Origin: Planctomycetota bacterium
GTDB taxonomy: Bacteria > Planctomycetota > Planctomycetia > Gemmatales > Gemmataceae
Direction of reading: 5' to 3'
Length of the DNA: 56,907 nucleotides
Assembly (NCBI GenBank): GCA_016195405.1
Contig: JACPZP010000060.1
Coordinates: 1 to 56,907, forward strand
The notes beneath the pieces were generated by a model, which had not been told where the DNA came from, made no database searches, and saw only the letters and a list, made by a program, of their open reading frames with translations. Below, piece by piece: positions 1-8,419 of the stretch. The position numbers and the translations under genes are program-made. Within the stretch, counting starts at the first letter, position 1. Each line of letters opens with the position of its first letter.

Positions 1-44
1 GGTGTCTGGACGTCGGCAGGAGAATCTTGTCGGCGCTCGTGCGT

Positions 45-119
45 GGCGGGGTAGCCAAGTGGTAAGGCACGGCTCTGCAAAAGCTGCATTCGTCGGTTCG
101 ATTCCGACCCTCGCCTCCA
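45..119 (+). tRNA. tRNA-Cys (GCA anticodon)
   Basis: The cloverleaf is complete. The acceptor arms at 45-51 and 109-115 pair with one G-U. The anticodon stem is 70-74/82-86 with GCA at 77-79, and the T-arm is 92-108 with loop TTCGATT. The discriminator is T116, as usual for tRNA-Cys, and CCA (117-119) is encoded. An integrase gene begins 167 bp downstream, so the 3' half of this tRNA is the likely attachment site of the element. That last point is inference. Confidence 0.96.
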
Positions 120-166
120 AACCTAAACGCTTGTGCGTCATGGTTTTTCCCCGGCAGGGTGCCGCA

Positions 167-238
167 ACGGGCACCAAAACGGGCACCAAATCCTCTACGG
201 ACGCCAAATCGTGCCAGCGCACGCCAAATCGTCCGTAG
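167..238. repeat. Short direct and inverted repeats beside the attachment site
   Basis: The stretch between tRNA-Cys and the integrase gene holds a perfect 12-bp tandem repeat (ACGGGCACCAAA at 167-178 and 179-190). A second 12-bp direct repeat, ACGCCAAATCGT, lies at 201-212 and 221-232, and an inverted pair CTACGGAC/GTCCGTAG at 195-202/231-238. Tyrosine integrases commonly bind short direct repeats (arm sites) next to the core site. The position fits such sites on the attL side, but binding is inferred only. Confidence 0.5.
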
Positions 239-285
239 CACCGTAACAGTTCGGATTACTTCTCTCGTAGGCTGCACCTGAGCCT

Positions 286-1371
286 ATGAAAACTCGTTTC
301 CGTTTGATCTACCGAGGCGAACGCGGGAGCACCTTCTATTGCGTGGACTCCGAAACCGGCAAACGCTTCAGCCTTCAGACAAAGGATCGCGACGCCGCAG
401 AGCAAATCGTTCTCGCCAAGAATCAGTCGCTCCGCCAGCCCACCCTCAATCTGCACATCGCCAAAGCCTATCTTGCCGGGACAGATTCCGGTGTCGCCTC
501 GCGCACTTGGCAGAACGCGCTCACGGCGCTTGTAGAAACAAAGCACGGCTCAACCAAAGAACGGTGGCTCCGTGCCGCAAAAGACAAAGCACTGGATGGC
601 ATTCGCAACAAAACCATCATCGAGACGCAGGCTGAAAATTTGTTGCAGGCGCTTAAGGCGGGCACGGTCAGCACCAACGTCCATTTGCGGAAGCTGCACA
701 ACTTCTGTCTCTCGATGAACTGGCTGCCGTGGCCGCTCATCCCAAAACGGCTCTGGCCGGAAATCAAGTTCAAGGCGAAGCGAGCGATCACACTCGATGA
801 ACACAAGCTCATCGTGGAACGCGAGGGCAATCCAGAACGCCGCGATTTTTACGAGCTCTGCTGGCATCTGGGTGGTTCGCAGGCAGACATCTCGAATCTC
901 GATGCGGACAGCATTGACTGGCAAAATCGAACCGTCGCTTACTCACGCAAGAAAACGGAGTCGCTGGCTTTCATTCATTTTGGCGAGGAAATCGAAGCCG
1001 TCCTGAAACGCCTTCCGATTTCCGGTCCACTGTTCCCTTACTTGCGCGGTGTTCGGTCCGGCGACCGGGCAACTGAATTCAAGCAGCGTTGTGTGGGCCT
1101 CGGCATTCAGGGAGTGACCTTGCATTCCTATCGTTACGCTTGGGCGGAACGAGCACGCAAGTGCGGCTACCCGGAGCGCTTCGCCCAAGAAGCTTTGGGG
1201 CACAACAGCAAGGCCGTGCATCGGGCTTACGCCAAACGCGCTCAGGTTTTGCTGCCAGCACTGGAAAAGTATGAGCGGGGTGCCCAGGACGCGAAAGTGA
1301 TTCCAATGCGTCTTCAGCAGGGGGAAGCCTCACTGCCGACGCGTTCGGGTGAAGCGGCAGCAGTCGGTTGA
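286..1371 (+). CDS. Tyrosine recombinase / integrase of the element
   Basis: This 361-aa protein probably integrates and excises the element at tRNA-Cys, which lies just upstream. The C-terminal catalytic domain shows the second-box His and Arg in HSYR (H280, R283), the LGH box (H306) and the nucleophile Tyr in HRAY (Y315). The N-terminal half (about 1-170) looks like an arm and core-binding region. The first catalytic Arg is not where expected: the box reads LGGSQADISNL, with Gln199 in the usual Arg position. As I recall, relatives with a similar GGSQ/GAAQ box exist, so the enzyme may still be active. The gene points away from the tRNA, as is usual for element-borne integrases. Confidence 0.9.
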   Translation: MKTRFRLIYRGERGSTFYCVDSETGKRFSLQTKDRDAAEQIVLAKNQSLRQPTLNLHIAKAYLAGTDSGVASRTWQNALTALVETKHGSTKERWLRAAKDKALDGIRNKTIIETQAENLLQALKAGTVSTNVHLRKLHNFCLSMNWLPWPLIPKRLWPEIKFKAKRAITLDEHKLIVEREGNPERRDFYELCWHLGGSQADISNLDADSIDWQNRTVAYSRKKTESLAFIHFGEEIEAVLKRLPISGPLFPYLRGVRSGDRATEFKQRCVGLGIQGVTLHSYRYAWAERARKCGYPERFAQEALGHNSKAVHRAYAKRAQVLLPALEKYERGAQDAKVIPMRLQQGEASLPTRSGEAAAVG

Positions 1372-1486
1372 TGAACTACCAACGCACAAACGGTTCAATT
1401 GTGATGGGGACGATTCAACCAGCGCGCCGTGCTGATGCCTCTCGCTGGTTGGGGAAGCGCAACAAGGATTAAAGCGAAAATGATAC

Positions 1487-1529
1487 TTGAGCGTGTTCAC
1501 GTAAACAGCTATGTTCACGGCAGCGTGAA
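1487..1529 (+). promoter_or_regulatory. Putative promoter and operator of the AbiE operon
   Basis: A possible promoter, TTGAGC (1487-1492), 17 nt, TATGTT (1510-1515), overlaps palindromic sites. TTCACG-gcag-CGTGAA (1514-1529) is a perfect inverted repeat. TGTTCACG occurs at 1494-1501 and again at 1512-1519, the first within an imperfect palindrome (1494-1507). AbiEi antitoxins are known to repress their own operon through inverted repeats near the promoter, and these sites fit that role. The promoter call is by eye. Confidence 0.45.
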
Positions 1530-1542
1530 AACTAGCAATACC

Positions 1543-2667
1543 ATGAACGACAGCCGGCTAACTCCTGCGGCCCTGGAAAAGGCGCTGGCGGAAAAGCTCC
1601 GCCAGTTGCTTGCCGGCGTGGCGTGGCTAAAGGGTTGGGAAGTGGAGCGTGAACCAATCGAAGCCGACAAAGGTTTCGACCTCAAGGCAACCCTGCCGAT
1701 GTCCGACGGCAATAGAGCGGAGTTGTGGGTTGTGTGCAAAGCCAATCCGCGGCCCTATCAGTTTCCTTACATCCGAGCGGACGATCATCCCGCACCGCAA
1801 GGCAAACGCCTGAACCGGGTTTGGGTATTTGCCGCGCCATTCATGTCCCCCCGCATGGCGCAACTGTGCCGGGAACACCGCTGGAGTTGGTTCGACCTTG
1901 CGGGCAACTGCTACCTAAGCGTGCCAAATGCGTTTCAACTGGAACGCACTGGGCAACAGCGAGTCCATGCGCCTCCAAAGGCTGGCGCTAACCTGAGCAC
2001 GCCTGAAGCCGCGCGCATCCTGCGCGCCTTGCTCGCAACAGACAATGCGGGGCGAAAATGGACACAGCGAGACTTACAGCTTCATGCTCAACCGAACGTC
2101 AGCATTGGTCTCGTGAACAAGGTTGTCCGCCATCTCCGCGACGAAGCTATGCTTGAGGAAGTGGAGGACGGCGGTTTCAAGTTACGCGATCCGCTCGGAC
2201 TGCTGGCGGCATGGCGCGAAGCCTATCGTTTTGACCGTCACCAGCGGCGCAGTTATTTTACGCTGCTGCAAGGCCGACGCCTCCAAGAGGCCCTGGCGAA
2301 ACTGGAATCGCTTACGGGGGGCCATGCCACCTACGCAGCGTTTTCCGCTGCCGAGTTTCAAGCGCCGCATGTGCGACAGCCCAAGACATGGTTGTTTATC
2401 GGCGCTGAGTGGGAAGACAAATTTCGCGACGTGGCCGAAGCAAAGCCGGTGGACTCCGGCGAAAACCTTGTGGTGCTCATCCCCGAAGACAACGGAGTGT
2501 TTTACCTTCAGGAGGGAGGCACGATGGGCGACCGGCGCCTGTCCTGCACGAACCCCGTGCAAACCTACGTGGACCTGTGTCATTGCGGCGGACGTGGAGA
2601 AGAGGCCGCTGAAGCCTTGCTGGAGCAGAACCTCAAGCGCGCTTGGAAAACGCGAGGTTTATTGTGA
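1543..2667 (+). CDS. AbiEi-like antitoxin with winged-helix domain (type IV toxin-antitoxin)
   Basis: The predicted 374-aa protein is the likely antitoxin and autorepressor of an AbiE-type pair. It resembles large AbiEi relatives: an N-terminal alpha/beta region, then a winged-helix segment at about residues 150-215 beginning LSTPEAARILRALL, and a long C-terminal domain. I chose ATG 1543 because an operator-like palindrome and a possible -10 lie just before it; an in-frame start at 1429 would put those inside the coding region. No clear Shine-Dalgarno site is seen. The toxin gene follows with a GTGA overlap. Family assignment rests on size, layout and partner, so it is moderately sure. Confidence 0.75.
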   Translation: MNDSRLTPAALEKALAEKLRQLLAGVAWLKGWEVEREPIEADKGFDLKATLPMSDGNRAELWVVCKANPRPYQFPYIRADDHPAPQGKRLNRVWVFAAPFMSPRMAQLCREHRWSWFDLAGNCYLSVPNAFQLERTGQQRVHAPPKAGANLSTPEAARILRALLATDNAGRKWTQRDLQLHAQPNVSIGLVNKVVRHLRDEAMLEEVEDGGFKLRDPLGLLAAWREAYRFDRHQRRSYFTLLQGRRLQEALAKLESLTGGHATYAAFSAAEFQAPHVRQPKTWLFIGAEWEDKFRDVAEAKPVDSGENLVVLIPEDNGVFYLQEGGTMGDRRLSCTNPVQTYVDLCHCGGRGEEAAEALLEQNLKRAWKTRGLL

Positions 2668-3497
2668 ATCCCGAACCGCGCCAGCGTGACGACTACAGCC
2701 TGCGCCAGATCGAGGCCGCGCATCGCGTTCTCGTGGATCTTGGGCAGGTGTTGGCGGCGTTTGGGGACTGTCTGGTGGTGATCGGCGGCTGGGTGCCCGA
2801 CCTGCTCTTGGAACACGCCGATGAACCGCACGTCGGCAGCATTGATGTGGACCTGGCTCTTGATGCCGGAAAGTTGAGCGAGGGCCGATATGCCGACTTG
2901 CTCAAGCTGTTGCTCGATACTGGCCGCTACAAGCCGGGGACGAAATCATTTCAACTCGTGGTGGAGGTAAACCTCAAGGACGGGGACAAGCCTGTTGAAG
3001 TGGAAGTGGAGTTCCTCGCCCCGAAGGGTGTGAAGCTGAAAAAGAATCGACCCAAGCTTTTGCAGGGCTTCCGGGTTTTGCAGGCCGATGCGTGCGGCAC
3101 GGCATTTCACGCACCCGTGGAGATGGAGGTGTCGGGTAAGACCGTGCGCGGAGCGAACAACACAGTGCGCTTGCGTGTCGCATCGTTGCCGGACTTTCTC
3201 ATCATGAAAGCGCACGCGCTGGCTGGGCGAGACAAGCCGAAAGACGCCTACGACTTGTGCTATTGTCTCGAACACTTTCCAGGCGGCACGAGAGCGCTGG
3301 CTGCAGCTTGGAAAAGTCGTCGCAAAGAAAAGGACGTGGCCCGAGCAATTGAAATCCTGACAGAGAAGTTCGCCACCGTGAACGGGTTTGGGCCGGGCCA
3401 GATCGTCGAGTTTCACGGTTCTCCCGACGCTGAGACTCAAGCCATGCAGTCGCGGCGGGCCTTCGAGGCGGTGCAACAGTTTCTGAGCTTCCTCTGA
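2664..3497 (+). CDS. AbiEii-like nucleotidyltransferase toxin
   Basis: This 277-aa protein has the nucleotidyltransferase signature of AbiEii toxins: GGW near residues 41-43 followed by DVD (D61, D63). The later motif FLIMKAHALAGRDKPKDAYD carries the family's conserved Lys and Asp. AbiEii enzymes are GTP- or tRNA-modifying toxins that act in phage defence and in keeping elements in the cell. GTG at 2664 overlaps the stop of the antitoxin gene (GTGA), with GAGG a few bases upstream, so the two are translationally coupled. An upstream TTG (2643) is possible but less likely. The pair probably stabilises the element. Confidence 0.85.
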   Translation: MNPEPRQRDDYSLRQIEAAHRVLVDLGQVLAAFGDCLVVIGGWVPDLLLEHADEPHVGSIDVDLALDAGKLSEGRYADLLKLLLDTGRYKPGTKSFQLVVEVNLKDGDKPVEVEVEFLAPKGVKLKKNRPKLLQGFRVLQADACGTAFHAPVEMEVSGKTVRGANNTVRLRVASLPDFLIMKAHALAGRDKPKDAYDLCYCLEHFPGGTRALAAAWKSRRKEKDVARAIEILTEKFATVNGFGPGQIVEFHGSPDAETQAMQSRRAFEAVQQFLSFL

Positions 3498-3534
3498 CGC
3501 CTGACGTGCATTTGTCGCCGATGCCACGCTACGC

Positions 3535-3855
3535 TCATCGTTCCGCAACCACGAGTGGATGGCCGTTACGCCCATTTTCTGCGACACGTCCGGAATTCTT
3601 CTTCTTCCAGTAGTTGACGATGGCGTCGGACGCCTTCGCCAGCCAGCGCGTGTCGGTGCGGAGCGTCTGGAGTTCCGCCGTGGCAAAATACTTTGAGCCG
3701 GAAGGCGGCGGACGGCCGAGAGGCTTCAAGAGTCCCACCGACACCAGCACCGAAATGTCGTGCTCGGTGAAACCGAGGAACCATGCCGTCTCGATGATAC
3801 CGAGGCGGGCCGGCGGCGTGGCCAGGGTGAGGAAATCCTTCTTCTCTTGGTTCAT
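3535..3855 (-). CDS. Small MerR/excisionase-like DNA-binding protein
   Basis: This 106-aa protein has a compact winged-helix-like core. It runs from the segment ETAWFLGFTEHDISVLVSVG, through LLKPLG, to the turn SGSKYFATAELQTL. Similar small proteins are, as I recall, common singletons in Verrucomicrobiota. Near a transfer operon it could act as an excisionase or regulator, but no experiment-backed relative is known to me. Its ATG overlaps the stop of the upstream gene by four bases (ATGA), so it is the third gene of the relaxase operon. Confidence 0.7.
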   Translation of the reverse strand: MNQEKKDFLTLATPPARLGIIETAWFLGFTEHDISVLVSVGLLKPLGRPPPSGSKYFATAELQTLRTDTRWLAKASDAIVNYWKKKNSGRVAENGRNGHPLVVAER

Positions 3856-4223
3856 TCTTCACCTCCGCGTGTGGGAGATTCGTCGTGGTCGCCTGACTTC
3901 TCTTGTTCAAGGCTACGCACCGTCAACTTGGTAATGAACGGCCGCTCGGAGGCTTCGACGCGGAACTTCTCCGGTCGGGAGCACAGCCAGGACAGGTCGC
4001 GGACGACAATCGCGTTTTCAATTCGGCGCAGCAGGAACCCCGTGAGCTTCACTTCATGAGTCACGAAAATGATTTTCAGCGTGTCGGTCGATTCGCCGAC
4101 GATGAACTCAGCGAACACGAAATGCTCGTGAGGCAAAACCATCGAGTGTTGCGGCGAAATCTCAATCCGCACGCCACGCGCCCGCGCATCGCAGGCAAAA
4201 CATTCAGGCGACTTGTTGTCCAT
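3852..4223 (-). CDS. Hypothetical protein between the relaxase and the small HTH gene
   Basis: This 123-aa protein is of unknown function. It begins MDNKSPECFACDAR, holding one CxxC pair that could bind a metal or simply be structural. The middle (SMVLPHEHFVFAEFIVGESTDTL and following) looks like a beta-rich domain. The chosen ATG overlaps the last 20 bases of the relaxase gene, and its stop overlaps the next gene by four bases, so it is cotranscribed with both. A longer reading from 4268 is possible but lies more deeply inside the relaxase gene. Confidence 0.65.
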   Translation of the reverse strand: MDNKSPECFACDARARGVRIEISPQHSMVLPHEHFVFAEFIVGESTDTLKIIFVTHEVKLTGFLLRRIENAIVVRDLSWLCSRPEKFRVEASERPFITKLTVRSLEQEKSGDHDESPTRGGEE

Positions 4224-7014
4224 AAGCTTGCTCTTGGGACTGAACTTCGGACTTCGCCCGCCAAGCACGTTGGAAGAGCATTCCCGCCCGCTGGCTCCAA
4301 TTCTTCATCCACCGCTGCCAGCGATTGCCACCTGTGCGGAGGCTCAACAATTCCCGCGCTCTGCCGGCGACCAAATCCAACGCCAGCGGCTGATCACCCG
4401 ACCGAACGACGTTTTCGCGAAGTTGATGTTTGTCGGGCGTGAAGATGCGGATGCCGCGCCGTCCGCGCGAAATGGTCACATACCACTGGCGACTGTCGGT
4501 CGCGGCACGCACAGCCGAGTCGGAGAACAGCACGTAATCGACGGTCTTGCCCTGCGAACCGTATGATGTCACCGCGTAGCCGGGAAGGAACTCTCGGAAC
4601 TCAGCGTCGAGCGTCCGCCCGTCAGTCAAATCAATCCGCCCGTCCTGCCGCACGCTCTTCACCGTGACCAACTCGCCATTTGTAACCGCGGCCCCGGAGG
4701 ACATGCGCCGATTGGCCTTGAGTTGCAGCCGGTCGCCTTGGGCCAGCGCGAGCTTCAGCGGGCGGCAGACCGTGATACGGTCAAGCTGGCGCCGCGGCAC
4801 GAGCAGCGCTTTACCACGGACTTCGACAAGCACACCGCGTTTGACGATGCCCGATAGCTTGCCGCGCGTGCCGGATGCGAAGCCTCGCAGCGTTTGATTG
4901 AAGACGACGACATGGTCGGAAGGATGAAACCGCGAGTCCCGCTTTTGTGCCGTGGTGAGGTCAACTTTCTCCAAAGCCTCGACTGTTTGCTCGTCCGAGG
5001 CCACCAGCCCCTTCTTCTTCAACGCCTCACGAACCCGCTCATTGACGCGATGCACCTCCGCCCACGTCTGCGCGATCACTACGAGGGACTGGCCTTCCTC
5101 CGCCAGCCGCAGATATTCGTCCGCCAATCGTTCCTGTTGGTCATCCAGCCGACACGCTTGCACCGCACCGATGGCGCTCAGGCGGTCGAAGGATTCGGCA
5201 AGTTGACCGGCGGCAGCTTCTTTAACGGCGCGGCGATACTGACGGATGAGCCGCTTCTCGGCCGCATTTCGTCCGAAACGCGGGTTTTGTCGCCGGATGG
5301 TTTCCAGTTCAGCGGGGCGCAGTCCAACGTAACGCTCCAAGGCCAACAACGCGTCAGAGGCTTCGACCGGGCCATGCTGTCGAGTGTCGCCGGAGAAGAT
5401 GATTCGGCCTTTGCGCGCGTTTGCGAGGCGGATGAGTTCGAGCATCTGCCGCGCGCCAACTTGTCCGGCTTCGTCCACCACGACGACGCCCCGCTCCGGC
5501 ATGGTTCGCCGTGTCAGGAAATCAGCAATGGTGGTCGGACGCAGAAACCCGTCCTTGGCGAGATCGGCGACCTGCTGACGTTGCGGGGCCAGCACCGCGA
5601 CGCGGTGTCCATTCGCCGCTAGGCCATCCACCAACCGCCTGAGAACAAAACTCTTGCCAGTCCCCGCGCCGCCACGAAACAACGTAATGAAATCGCGTGA
5701 AGTAAGCAGTCGTGCAAGGGCAATTCTCTGTTCAACGGAGAGCGTTTCCGTGAAGTCGGGAACGGCGCTCACGTAAGGCAGAAAGGCACTCACGCCGTCG
5801 CCGGCAATTTTCACAAGCTCCCACTCCCTCGCGAGCACCTCCCGCTTGGTAACGAGGGCAGGCTCCTCCAGCTTGCGAACGTAGCCGCGCTCGCCACTGA
5901 CCTGCCGCAAGGCGGAGACACTGACGTTTTGCCCGCGTGCGTGCTGGAGAGCCTCCTGCCAAATGTCCTGCTCCAAGACGGCCGAACGACGGTCGAACAG
6001 GTGTTCCTCGGCCCAGACGATTGCTTCCTCGGCGACAGCGCCGGGATTTGTTTCCGCTACGGACTCTGTATTCGCAGCGGGCAAACCACGCAACGCGTTC
6101 AATTCGCCGTGCGTAAGCTGTGCTTCCCACCACCGCCGCAGTTCCGCCGCGCCTTGATCCCGTATCTTCCGCGAACGCTCTGCTGTCGCCAAGTGTTCGC
6201 GAAGGTCTTTGAGGTTGCCGTCGGCCAGTTCCGGCTTCTCCCGCAACAAGGCATCGAGAGCCTCGTTGATTTGTTCGTGACGCTTCGAGAAGCGGCGGCA
6301 CAGCGTATCCGGCACACCCTGAATCTCAAAGTCCCCGCGAGATTTGTTTCGCAATTCGTAGCCGAAGCGCCGCAAATCGCGGGCGAGCTCATGGTAATAG
6401 ACGGCCTCGACGTATTTCCGTGCCCGCAGCATCTCGTAATTCTGGAGCGCCTTCCATCGCTGCTCCGTGGGATCAAACGTCGCGTTGAACACGATGCAAT
6501 GCGTGTGCAGATGCGGGTCGAGTGCGCGGGACGTGTCGTGCGTGAACAGCCCGGCGACGACGTTTCGAGTGAAGCGCGAACCGTCCGCTTTGCCTTTGCG
6601 AACCCGTGTCGCCGCGAACGTCTCAAATTCCGCAAGAGCCACGCGGGTGGCCCGCTCGTGAGTTTCAAGGATGCGCTTGTCGTCAGCCACCAGCGCGACC
6701 AGTGAAACGGATTTGGGCGGCGAGAAAGTGAAGTCGTAGAAGATACGGCGGTTCGCGGCGGGCGAGCCGCTCTCCTCGCGGACGGAGTTCATCCGTTGCG
6801 TCAGACACTCGCCCGTCTGCGGATTCTGATTCTCGCAAAGGGCAAGGAAATCGGCCTCGCGAATCCTGCTACTCAGCCCAAGCGACGCGGCTCCGATTCC
6901 GAACCATTCGCCCGCGACCTTCTGCCCTTCCTGATAATAGTCTCCGACCGCGAGATGTTCCTCGAAATAACTCTGCGCGTTGCTCAGACTGTATTGAGTC
7001 TTCGCCGTGACCAC
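4204..7014 (-). CDS. MobF-family relaxase/helicase (TrwC/TraI type)
   Basis: About 936 aa. It nicks the origin of transfer, stays bound to the strand and unwinds it for conjugation. The N-terminal relaxase domain has Tyr residues near 16 and 26-27 (AQSYF, GDYYQEG) and the metal-binding triad HLHTH around H168-H172. The C-terminal part is a SF1 helicase with a P-loop (GGAGTGKS), Walker B-like VVVDEAGQ, and the late box AVTSYGSQGKT. I chose GTG 7014. The in-frame ATG at 7065 lies inside the palindrome 7046-7066, and from GTG the distance to the palindrome equals that seen at another site. Two small genes follow with overlaps. Confidence 0.92.
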   Translation of the reverse strand: MVTAKTQYSLSNAQSYFEEHLAVGDYYQEGQKVAGEWFGIGAASLGLSSRIREADFLALCENQNPQTGECLTQRMNSVREESGSPAANRRIFYDFTFSPPKSVSLVALVADDKRILETHERATRVALAEFETFAATRVRKGKADGSRFTRNVVAGLFTHDTSRALDPHLHTHCIVFNATFDPTEQRWKALQNYEMLRARKYVEAVYYHELARDLRRFGYELRNKSRGDFEIQGVPDTLCRRFSKRHEQINEALDALLREKPELADGNLKDLREHLATAERSRKIRDQGAAELRRWWEAQLTHGELNALRGLPAANTESVAETNPGAVAEEAIVWAEEHLFDRRSAVLEQDIWQEALQHARGQNVSVSALRQVSGERGYVRKLEEPALVTKREVLAREWELVKIAGDGVSAFLPYVSAVPDFTETLSVEQRIALARLLTSRDFITLFRGGAGTGKSFVLRRLVDGLAANGHRVAVLAPQRQQVADLAKDGFLRPTTIADFLTRRTMPERGVVVVDEAGQVGARQMLELIRLANARKGRIIFSGDTRQHGPVEASDALLALERYVGLRPAELETIRRQNPRFGRNAAEKRLIRQYRRAVKEAAAGQLAESFDRLSAIGAVQACRLDDQQERLADEYLRLAEEGQSLVVIAQTWAEVHRVNERVREALKKKGLVASDEQTVEALEKVDLTTAQKRDSRFHPSDHVVVFNQTLRGFASGTRGKLSGIVKRGVLVEVRGKALLVPRRQLDRITVCRPLKLALAQGDRLQLKANRRMSSGAAVTNGELVTVKSVRQDGRIDLTDGRTLDAEFREFLPGYAVTSYGSQGKTVDYVLFSDSAVRAATDSRQWYVTISRGRRGIRIFTPDKHQLRENVVRSGDQPLALDLVAGRARELLSLRTGGNRWQRWMKNWSQRAGMLFQRAWRAKSEVQSQEQAYGQQVA

Positions 7015-7045
7015 GCAGACGACGGTATTGCGAGAGAAGCGCCGA

Positions 7046-7066
7046 ATTGTGCCCAACGCGCACAAT
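7046..7066. promoter_or_regulatory. Element-wide palindromic operator, copy 1 (relaxase)
   Basis: A 21-bp site with perfect arms ATTGTGC / GCACAAT and spacer CCAACGC. It ends 31 nt before the relaxase GTG on the minus strand. The same palindrome occurs at 11890-11910 and 22049-22069. The CACAAT in the right arm could double as a -10 box. It is an operator candidate for a shared conjugation regulator. Confidence 0.7.
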
Positions 7067-7176
7067 CTCGCTCAAGCGAACCGGAGCCTCTCCGGTAATG
7101 TCCAATGACTTATCCCTGCGACTTGATGGAGCCTTGAACGATTTTATGAAGCACAGAGAACTGATGTGTCTCCCAC

Positions 7177-8007
7177 TCATTCTCTGTCATTGCTCAAATC
7201 CTCCTTCATCCAAAGAAGGGTGATTGTCCGGCCGTAGTAGTCATGAAAACGGCTGTCTTCCATGATGTCTCGCTCACGGTCGTTCTCAACGTTCATCAAC
7301 CAGGCGTAAACCGGAGACCGCACCATTTTGCCGGAGTCCCCAGCTTTCCCCGCGACACGTTCGCCCGCAGCCGAGTGAGGGTGAATCTTGCCAAGTTGAA
7401 CCATCGGCCAAAAATCCTTCGCGCGCTTCACCCAAGAAATCTGGTCACCATCACTCACAACCAAAGCCACCTGTTCGTTCGTGTAATGGACATATTGGAA
7501 AGCCGTGGCCATGAGGCTGCACTGAAATTCATTCTTCAAGGAGTCAAGAAGCGCCAGCGACGGCGTTCCCATTCGGCAGCGCGGCTTGAAAAGAAATTCC
7601 GGCATCAGCAATTCGGCGGCGAAAACATTTGCTTCTGCCTCCTCGCTGGCGTCGTTCCAAATGGTGAAGTCACGCGCGGAATGCTGCCGGTCATGGGGCA
7701 CCAACGGATGCAAAACGAAATGTCCAATCTCATGGGCAATCGTGAACCGTCGTCTGCCGAGGTGAAGACCTGCCTTCACGCGAATGCTACCTCCCTTGCC
7801 CGGCGACGCCACCAACCGCCCTTCGGCGGTATCCAGCCCGCCATCTTCGATCACCAAGCCGCCAACTTTTTCGGCCGCCTTGTAGGCCAGGGTTTCCAAA
7901 TCAATTTCCGAGGGCGCGCCAACCATCAATTGCGCAAGCAGATCGCGAGCGGCCCTTCGGCACTCCTGCTGCCGCAACTCGGACAATCCTGACGAACGTG
8001 TAGCCAT
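7177..8007 (-). CDS. ImmA/IrrE-family zinc metallopeptidase
   Basis: The 276-aa protein carries the zinc-peptidase motif HEIGH at about 92-96 (AHEIGHFVLH). The further Glu-rich segment SEEAEANVFAAELLMP supplies the third ligand, as in ImmA/IrrE (DUF955) enzymes. Known members cleave HTH repressors and switch on mobile-element or stress genes. The ATG at 8007 overlaps the stop of the upstream gene by one base (TAATG). It ends the minus-strand operon of sigma-like protein, unknown protein and ImmA. This operon lies between the relaxase promoter and the ubiquitin-like genes, so it could serve either. The substrate is not known. Confidence 0.88.
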   Translation of the reverse strand: MATRSSGLSELRQQECRRAARDLLAQLMVGAPSEIDLETLAYKAAEKVGGLVIEDGGLDTAEGRLVASPGKGGSIRVKAGLHLGRRRFTIAHEIGHFVLHPLVPHDRQHSARDFTIWNDASEEAEANVFAAELLMPEFLFKPRCRMGTPSLALLDSLKNEFQCSLMATAFQYVHYTNEQVALVVSDGDQISWVKRAKDFWPMVQLGKIHPHSAAGERVAGKAGDSGKMVRSPVYAWLMNVENDRERDIMEDSRFHDYYGRTITLLWMKEDLSNDRE

Positions 8008-8411
8008 TACTTCCCGCCATTTAGTTTTTCGATGTCTTCCAACCACGACCGAAGTTCATCTTCAGTCATCGCCTCGGCGCTCTTGTTTCGGCAACGAGCC
8101 ATCGCTTCGCCGCCATACTGGCCGGCGGTCGCAGCGCGAAACAAAGCCAGCATCTCGTCGAAAGACTTTCCAACGAGGTTGCCAAATAGCGAACCGCGGG
8201 CGGCCACAGCTCGCGCTTTAGCTTGCTGTGCCTCACGCTTCAAGCGGGCCTGAAGTCCCCTTCTGAACGCATCGTCGAAACGCTTCAGGAACTTGTTCAC
8301 GTCAACGCCTTCATCCGACAGCTTCTTGCGAAGCTCGGCAGCAGAAAGGTTGGAATCCTCCAGCAATGCCTTCTCCAAACTCTGTGCGGCCTTCTGGTAG
8401 TCAGTGCTCAT
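8007..8411 (-). CDS. Hypothetical helical protein in the sigma-like/ImmA operon
   Basis: This 134-aa protein has no family I recognise. It is highly charged and almost certainly helical: the middle (about 45-75) is an Arg/Lys/Ala-rich stretch, and the end reads MTEDELRSWLEDIEKL. There is no membrane segment or signal peptide. It starts 8 bp after the sigma-like gene and overlaps the ImmA-type gene by one base, so the three are one operon. It may be a partner or a substrate of the peptidase. That is speculation from position. Confidence 0.75.
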   Translation of the reverse strand: MSTDYQKAAQSLEKALLEDSNLSAAELRKKLSDEGVDVNKFLKRFDDAFRRGLQARLKREAQQAKARAVAARGSLFGNLVGKSFDEMLALFRAATAGQYGGEAMARCRNKSAEAMTEDELRSWLEDIEKLNGGK

Positions 8412-8419
8412 AGTGGCCT

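Noticed and set aside
2..238. Open frame covering the tRNA-Cys
   Set aside because: It runs through a complete tRNA and the short repeats, and its translation looks random.
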